Positions 7,074 to 10,211 of a stretch of 10,211 nucleotides of DNA are shown one piece after another. The notes beneath the pieces are model-generated. The model was not told the DNA's origin, did not search any database, and saw only the letters and a list, made by a program, of their open reading frames with translations. The position numbers and the translations under genes were made by a program. Source of the stretch: Chloroflexota bacterium (GTDB taxonomy: Bacteria; Chloroflexota; Limnocylindria; QHBO01); assembly GCA_019348395.1 (NCBI GenBank), contig JAHWJN010000037.1, positions 1 through 10,211 on the forward strand, in the 5' to 3' direction. Positions within the stretch are counted from its first letter, which is position 1, and the number at the start of each line of letters is the position of its first letter.

Positions 7074-7820
7074 TCATAGCCCACGCTCCACGGCGGCCGG
7101 CTGCTCCTGCAGCCAGCGTTCCAGTGATCGGAGCAGGCGGAGTCCGTCGGTGCCCCCCACCTCCTCCTCCGCGGCTCGCTCCGGGTGCGGCATCATGCCG
7201 AGCACGTTCCCCCGCTCGTTGACGATTCCGGCGATCCCGCGCGCCGAGCCGTTCGGGTTCGCCTCGTGCGTGACCGCACCGCCCGCAGCCGCGTAGCGAA
7301 GGACGACGCGTCCCGCCGCCTCGAGCGCGTCCAGGGTCTCCTCGTCGGCCACGTAACGCCCCTCGCCGTGACTGATCGGGAGCCGGATCGTCTCGCCGTC
7401 GGAGAGCTCCCCGAGCCAGGCAGGCGACGCCCGGGGCTGCTCCACCCGCAGCCACTGCCAGTCGCAGCGGAACTCGAGGTGATCGTTGCGCATCAGTGCG
7501 CCGGGCAGGAGCCCCGCCTCGGTGAGCACCTGGAAGCCGTTGCAGGAACCGATGATCGGGACGCCCTCGCCCGCGGCCGCCTCCACCGCGGCCATGATCG
7601 GCGAGAACCGGGCGATGGCGCCGGTGCGCAGGTGATCGCCATGGGCGAAGCCTCCCGGCAGCACGACGGCGTCGGGTTCGCCGAGCTCGGCCTCTGCATG
7701 CCAGACCAGCTGTGCCTCCCAGCCGAGGACCTCGACGGCGACATGCGCGAAGTCACGCTCGCTCCACGTCCCGGGAAACACGATGACCGCGATCCGCGGG
7801 CGGGCACCGAGGAGGGTCAT
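7074..7820 (-). CDS. purQ: Phosphoribosylformylglycinamidine synthase subunit PurQ (glutaminase)
   Basis: Class I glutamine amidotransferase subunit of FGAM synthase. It hydrolyses glutamine and passes ammonia to PurL within the PurL-PurQ-PurS complex. The protein is 248 aa, slightly longer than typical PurQ. Family landmarks are IAVIVFPGTWSERD (10-23), VVLPGGFAHGDHLRTGAIA (52-70, oxyanion-side PGGF), the nucleophile elbow GSCNGFQVL with Cys93, PISHGEGRY (148-156), and NVLGMMPHPER (205-215) carrying His212 and Glu214 of the triad. The ATG at 7820 is preferred over an upstream in-frame ATG at 7913 because it overlaps the purS stop as ATGA and gives the normal N-terminus. The longer form would prepend 31 Arg/Gly-rich residues overlapping purS. 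The 4-nt overlap points to translational coupling, consistent with matched subunit amounts. Confidence 0.96.
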   Translation of the reverse strand: MTLLGARPRIAVIVFPGTWSERDFAHVAVEVLGWEAQLVWHAEAELGEPDAVVLPGGFAHGDHLRTGAIARFSPIMAAVEAAAGEGVPIIGSCNGFQVLTEAGLLPGALMRNDHLEFRCDWQWLRVEQPRASPAWLGELSDGETIRLPISHGEGRYVADEETLDALEAAGRVVLRYAAAGGAVTHEANPNGSARGIAGIVNERGNVLGMMPHPERAAEEEVGGTDGLRLLRSLERWLQEQPAAVERGL

Positions 7821-8101
7821 CCGGTCACCGTTTCGGCGGACTGCTGCTCCTCGTCGGCGCGCAGCTCCCAGGACGCGGTCTCCATCACCGGGTTTGCCAG
7901 CAGCCGGCGACACATGTCGGCCACCGTGGCCTCGGCGCCGGCGGAGTCGTCAGCCTCGAAGGCGATGCGCATCAACTTGCCGCTCCGCACCTCGCTCACC
8001 GAGTCGTAGCCCAGCGACTGCAGGGCGGAGCCGATCGTCTGGCCCTCCGGATCGGCGATCCCCGGCCTGAGCGCGACGTGGACCTCGGCGAGCCAGCGCA
8101 C
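7817..8101 (-). CDS. purS: Phosphoribosylformylglycinamidine synthase subunit PurS
   Basis: Small structural subunit that docks PurQ onto PurL in FGAM synthase. A 94-aa protein from GTG 8101, two nt after the purC stop, with GGGAGG at 8115-8120 upstream inside purC. PurS family features are VHVALRPGIADPEGQTI (7-23; V.l+pgi.DPqG), ALQSLGYDSVSEVRSGKLMR (26-45; LGy..v..vR.GK), and the C-terminal LLANPVMETASWEL (67-80; matching LLaNPviE). An 11-14-residue acidic/Gln tail (EEQQSAETVTG) extends past the usual end of about 80-85 residues and overlaps the purQ start. The frame stays open upstream through purC, but only the portion after 8101 resembles PurS. Confidence 0.93.
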   Translation of the reverse strand: MRWLAEVHVALRPGIADPEGQTIGSALQSLGYDSVSEVRSGKLMRIAFEADDSAGAEATVADMCRRLLANPVMETASWELRADEEQQSAETVTG

Positions 8102-8103
8102 GC

Positions 8104-8994
8104 CTAGGCCGATGCCTCCCAGGAACGCCCGGTGAGCCGCTCGTAGGCAGCGACATATCGATCGCGGGTACCGGTGATCACCTCGTCGGGCAGGGTCGGC
8201 GCCGGCGGTTCCTTGTTCCAGCCCGATGCGGCCACGAAGTCGCGCACGAACTGCTTGTCGAAGCTCTGCGGGCTCGAGCCCGGAGCGTAGTGCTCGGCGT
8301 CCCAGAACCGGCTCGAGTCCGGCGTCAGCACCTCGTCGATGACCGCAAGTTCGCCGTCGATCCAGCCGAACTCGAACTTGGTGTCGGCCAGGATGAGGCC
8401 GACCGCCTCCGCACGGCGAGCGCCCTCGAGGTAGAGCGTGATGGAGCGCTCCTCGAGCTGACGCGCCAGGTCGGTGCCGACCATGTCGGCCAGCTGGTCC
8501 CGGGTGATGTTCTCGTCGTGGCCCACCTCGGCCTTGGTGGACGGGGTGAAGATCGGCTCGGGCAGGCGCTCGGCCTCGCGAAGGCCGGACGGCAGCGGAT
8601 GCCCGCAGACGGCCCCGCTGCGCCCGTACTCGGCCCAGCCCGAGCCGGCCAGGTAGCCGCGCACGACACACTCGGCGTCGACCCGGTCGGCCCGGCGCAC
8701 GAGCATCGAGCGCGACGCCATCTCGGCGCTGCGCGCCGGCTCCGGCAGGTCCGCGGGGTCGGCGCTGACGAAGTGCGAGGCGCCGAGCGCCGCCAGCTGC
8801 TCGAACCACCACGCCGAAAGCCGGGCCAGGACGGCTCCCTTGTCGGGGATCGGCTGGTCGAACACGACGTCGAAGGCCGAGAGCCGATCGGTCGCCACCA
8901 GCAACAGGTGGCGGTCGTCGACCTCGTAGGTCTCGCGCACCTTGCCGCGGTGAACGAGCGGCAATCCGTCCAGGTCGGTGGTCATCACGGTCAT
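8104..8994 (-). CDS. purC: Phosphoribosylaminoimidazole-succinocarboxamide (SAICAR) synthase
   Basis: ATP-dependent ligase joining CAIR and aspartate to form SAICAR in cytoplasmic purine synthesis. At 296 aa it is the longer SAICAR synthase form (yeast Ade1-like) rather than the roughly 240-aa enterobacterial type. Motifs are RGKVRETYEV (16-25, phosphate/ATP loop), LVATDRLSAFDVVFD (32-46), ECVVRGYLAGSGWAEY (108-123), FTPSTKAEVGHDENI (149-163), ILADTKFEFG (201-210), DEVLTPDSSRFW (220-231) and SFDKQFVRDF (244-253). All catalytic blocks appear intact. ATG 8994 is chosen over the in-frame ATG at 8985 because GAGGA (9001-9005) is six bases ahead and it forms an ATGA overlap with the preceding stop. 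purS follows after 2 nt. Confidence 0.97.
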   Translation of the reverse strand: MTVMTTDLDGLPLVHRGKVRETYEVDDRHLLLVATDRLSAFDVVFDQPIPDKGAVLARLSAWWFEQLAALGASHFVSADPADLPEPARSAEMASRSMLVRRADRVDAECVVRGYLAGSGWAEYGRSGAVCGHPLPSGLREAERLPEPIFTPSTKAEVGHDENITRDQLADMVGTDLARQLEERSITLYLEGARRAEAVGLILADTKFEFGWIDGELAVIDEVLTPDSSRFWDAEHYAPGSSPQSFDKQFVRDFVAASGWNKEPPAPTLPDEVITGTRDRYVAAYERLTGRSWEASA

Positions 8995-9506
8995 GGCATG
9001 TCCTCGCTCTTTCCGTCCCTTGGCTCGTCATCGTCGCCGGGAAGCCTGTATCCCTCGGGTGGCAGCTGCAGCCGGCGCGTCGCCATGGACTCGACCCGGT
9101 CGAGGATCGAGAGGATCACCAGGATCAGAATGGTCCCGACGACGGCGGTGATGAACAGCCCCGCCCCCGCCGCGGTGCCAATGGCGGCCACCGACCACAG
9201 GCTGGCGGCGGTGGTCAGGCCTCGAATGTGTCCGCGGTACTGGAGGATCGTCCCCGCGCCGATGAAGCCGATGCCCGACACGATCTGGGCGGCGATGCGC
9301 GTTGGGTCGACCATGTCGCCGCCGAACCCGAAGGCGCTCACCACGGTGAACAGCGCGGCGCCGAGCGAGACGAGGCTGTGAGTTCGGAACCCGGCCGGCT
9401 GGCGGTGCAGCTCCCGCTCGAAGCCGATGATCGCACCGAGGACCAGCCCCACGGTGAGGCGGATGGCGAGGTTGATCTCGGTGTCGAGGGTCAGTTCCGG
9501 GTTCAC
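8991..9506 (-). CDS. MgtC/SapB-family inner-membrane protein
   Basis: A 171-aa membrane protein with the N-terminal MgtC/SapB domain: IIGFERELHRQPAGFRTHSL (26-45; family IG.ERe....AGlRTh.Lv), LVSLGAALFTVVS (45-57), IVSGIGFIGAGTIL (75-88) and GLTTAASLWSVAAIGTAAG (96-114). Hydrophobic segments lie at about 13-29, 44-62, 71-88, 98-114 and 117-136. It is the short form: the ACT-like C-terminal domain of Salmonella MgtC is absent, replaced by a charged tail (139-171). In pathogens MgtC acts in low-Mg growth and F-type ATPase control; the role of short environmental homologues is largely unknown, and Mg transport should not be assumed. GTG start at 9506 overlaps the previous stop as GTGA, with AGGGAGAG (9518-9525) upstream; no other plausible start exists. 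The stop overlaps the purC start. Confidence 0.92.
   Translation of the reverse strand: MNPELTLDTEINLAIRLTVGLVLGAIIGFERELHRQPAGFRTHSLVSLGAALFTVVSAFGFGGDMVDPTRIAAQIVSGIGFIGAGTILQYRGHIRGLTTAASLWSVAAIGTAAGAGLFITAVVGTILILVILSILDRVESMATRRLQLPPEGYRLPGDDDEPRDGKSEDMP
9001..9005 (-). promoter_or_regulatory. Ribosome-binding site deciding the purC start
   Basis: GAGGA on the - strand, six bases ahead of ATG 8994 and 15 ahead of the alternative ATG at 8985, so it favours the first. It lies inside the 3' end of the MgtC-family gene. Confidence 0.55.
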
Positions 9507-10186
9507 GGCCGATGCGGCTCTCCCTGCGGGCGACCTCCGGTCGCGTCATCACGTGCCCCGCGGTGCTCGAGCACCCGCGTCCAGGTCTCCGACGACCAGG
9601 CGCGCAGCGCACCGCCGCCGAGAACCAGGCACAGCCAGATCGCCACGAAGCCTACCAGCAGCAGTACGGGCACGACGCCAAAGCCGGCGCCGATGGCCAG
9701 CTGCGCGCCAATGGGTGCCCACAGCACGCGCAGCAGGAGCGCCGCGAACGCGACATACCCGGCGCGCAGAGCGAAAGTCGCGACCGTGTGCGTCCAGCCC
9801 GCCGCGCCGGACGCGAGAAGCGCTCGCGGCGCCGTCAGCAGCGCCGTCGGGACGTCCAGCCCGCCACGCGCCACGAGCCGCGATGCCGCGGCGGTATGGG
9901 CGCTGGCGAGCATCGCGGCCAGCGCGAAGAGCGCCAGCAGAGGCGAAAGCATGAGCAGGAACCCAAACCAGAGCCAAAGCAGCGAATCCTGATTGCGCCC
10001 GCCTCGTTGAGCCGCACGCGCATCGCGGGCCGTCAGCAGGAGGATGTAGACGGCGAACGGAGCGAACATCGCGATGAATCGCGGCCAGCCGTCCAGGAGC
10101 GTCGTCAACGCCGCGTACAAAACGAACGGCGAGGCGACGGCGAGAATCCAGAGGCATTCGCGAACACGCCCTATGCTTCCAGCCAT
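9503..10186 (-). CDS. Multi-pass membrane protein of unknown family
   Basis: A 227-aa, strongly hydrophobic protein not recognised as any family. Likely membrane segments are at about 12-31, 36-53, 69-97 (long, possibly two), 133-156 and 162-191; the N-terminus and the loop 54-67 (ARDARAAQRGGRNQD) are basic and probably cytoplasmic. The C-terminal tail (196-227) is charged. No catalytic, Cys-rich or transporter signature is seen. The ATG at 10186 is well set: an in-frame TAG lies 18 nt upstream (10202-10204) with no start codon between. No good Shine-Dalgarno precedes it. It is the first visible gene of the - strand run and overlaps the MgtC-family gene by GTGA, implying coupled translation. 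Confidence 0.78.
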   Translation of the reverse strand: MAGSIGRVRECLWILAVASPFVLYAALTTLLDGWPRFIAMFAPFAVYILLLTARDARAAQRGGRNQDSLLWLWFGFLLMLSPLLALFALAAMLASAHTAAASRLVARGGLDVPTALLTAPRALLASGAAGWTHTVATFALRAGYVAFAALLLRVLWAPIGAQLAIGAGFGVVPVLLLVGFVAIWLCLVLGGGALRAWSSETWTRVLEHRGARDDATGGRPQGEPHRP

Positions 10187-10187
10187 A

Positions 10188-10199
10188 CTGGTAAACCAG
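10188..10199. repeat. Small inverted repeat next to the first start codon of the operon
   Basis: CTGGTAAACCAG has five-base arms around AA and ends one base before the ATG at 10186. It could be a protein-binding half-palindrome or a weak leader hairpin. At five-base arms it may equally be chance. The window ends 12 bases further on, so no promoter can be judged. Confidence 0.25.
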
Positions 10200-10211
10200 C
10201 CCTACCTGATG

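Noticed and set aside
7821..7913. 31-residue N-terminal extension of PurQ from ATG 7913
   Set aside because: The residues are Arg/Gly-rich, overlap purS, and do not resemble PurQ. The ATGA-coupled start at 7820 gives the family N-terminus.
8102..9031. Long in-frame 5' extension of purS running through purC
   Set aside because: The extension is Arg/Gly/Ala-rich out-of-frame reading of purC. PurS similarity begins only after the GTG at 8101.
8290..9381. 363-codon + strand frame antisense to purC and the MgtC-family gene
   Set aside because: Composition and overlap mark it as a high-GC shadow; both opposing genes have strong family motifs.

Overview
This is a GC-rich bacterial chromosome segment (roughly 70% G+C by eye) packed almost end to end with protein genes. 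The longest non-coding stretch between genes is 45 bp. There is no RNA gene, insertion sequence, CRISPR array or phage-like gene. The small-type PurL with separate PurS and PurQ, GTG starts, GC-rich codons and several CxxC zinc-ribbon membrane proteins fit an uncultivated Chloroflexota (Limnocylindria-like) or an actinomycete-like lineage. That placement is an inference from gene style; no marker gene here settles it.

Left block, + strand (1-2765): two genes joined by a TGATG overlap. The first is a membrane-anchored GGDEF/HD-GYP protein with signatures for both making and breaking cyclic di-GMP. The second is an exported, single-pass membrane protein with a small Ig-like outer domain, a long Ala/Pro/Ser stalk and an Arg-rich cytoplasmic tail; its family is not recognised.

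Right block, - strand (10186 down to 2762): eight genes in one direction that look like a single operon. In transcription order they are a multi-pass membrane protein of unknown family, an MgtC/SapB-type membrane protein, purC, purS, purQ, a 431-aa double zinc-ribbon membrane protein, a 250-aa single zinc-ribbon membrane protein, and purL. Four junctions either overlap by ATGA/GTGA (three) or are separated by 2 nt (purC-purS). Two more have gaps of 3-4 nt. Only purQ and the 431-aa gene are separated by more (45 bp), and there the next gene has a strong ribosome-binding site. PurS, PurQ and PurL together form formylglycinamidine ribonucleotide (FGAM) synthase, step 4 of purine synthesis. PurC performs the later SAICAR step. 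The two blocks converge and their stop codons overlap, leaving no space for a terminator.

The most unusual feature is the insertion of two architecturally similar zinc-ribbon/disordered/four-helix membrane proteins between the genes for subunits of one enzyme complex (purQ and purL). Next in interest are the apparent loss of the first metal-binding His in an otherwise canonical HD-GYP domain, and the uncharacterised surface protein coupled to that c-di-GMP enzyme. I see no clearly new defence, mobile or RNA system.
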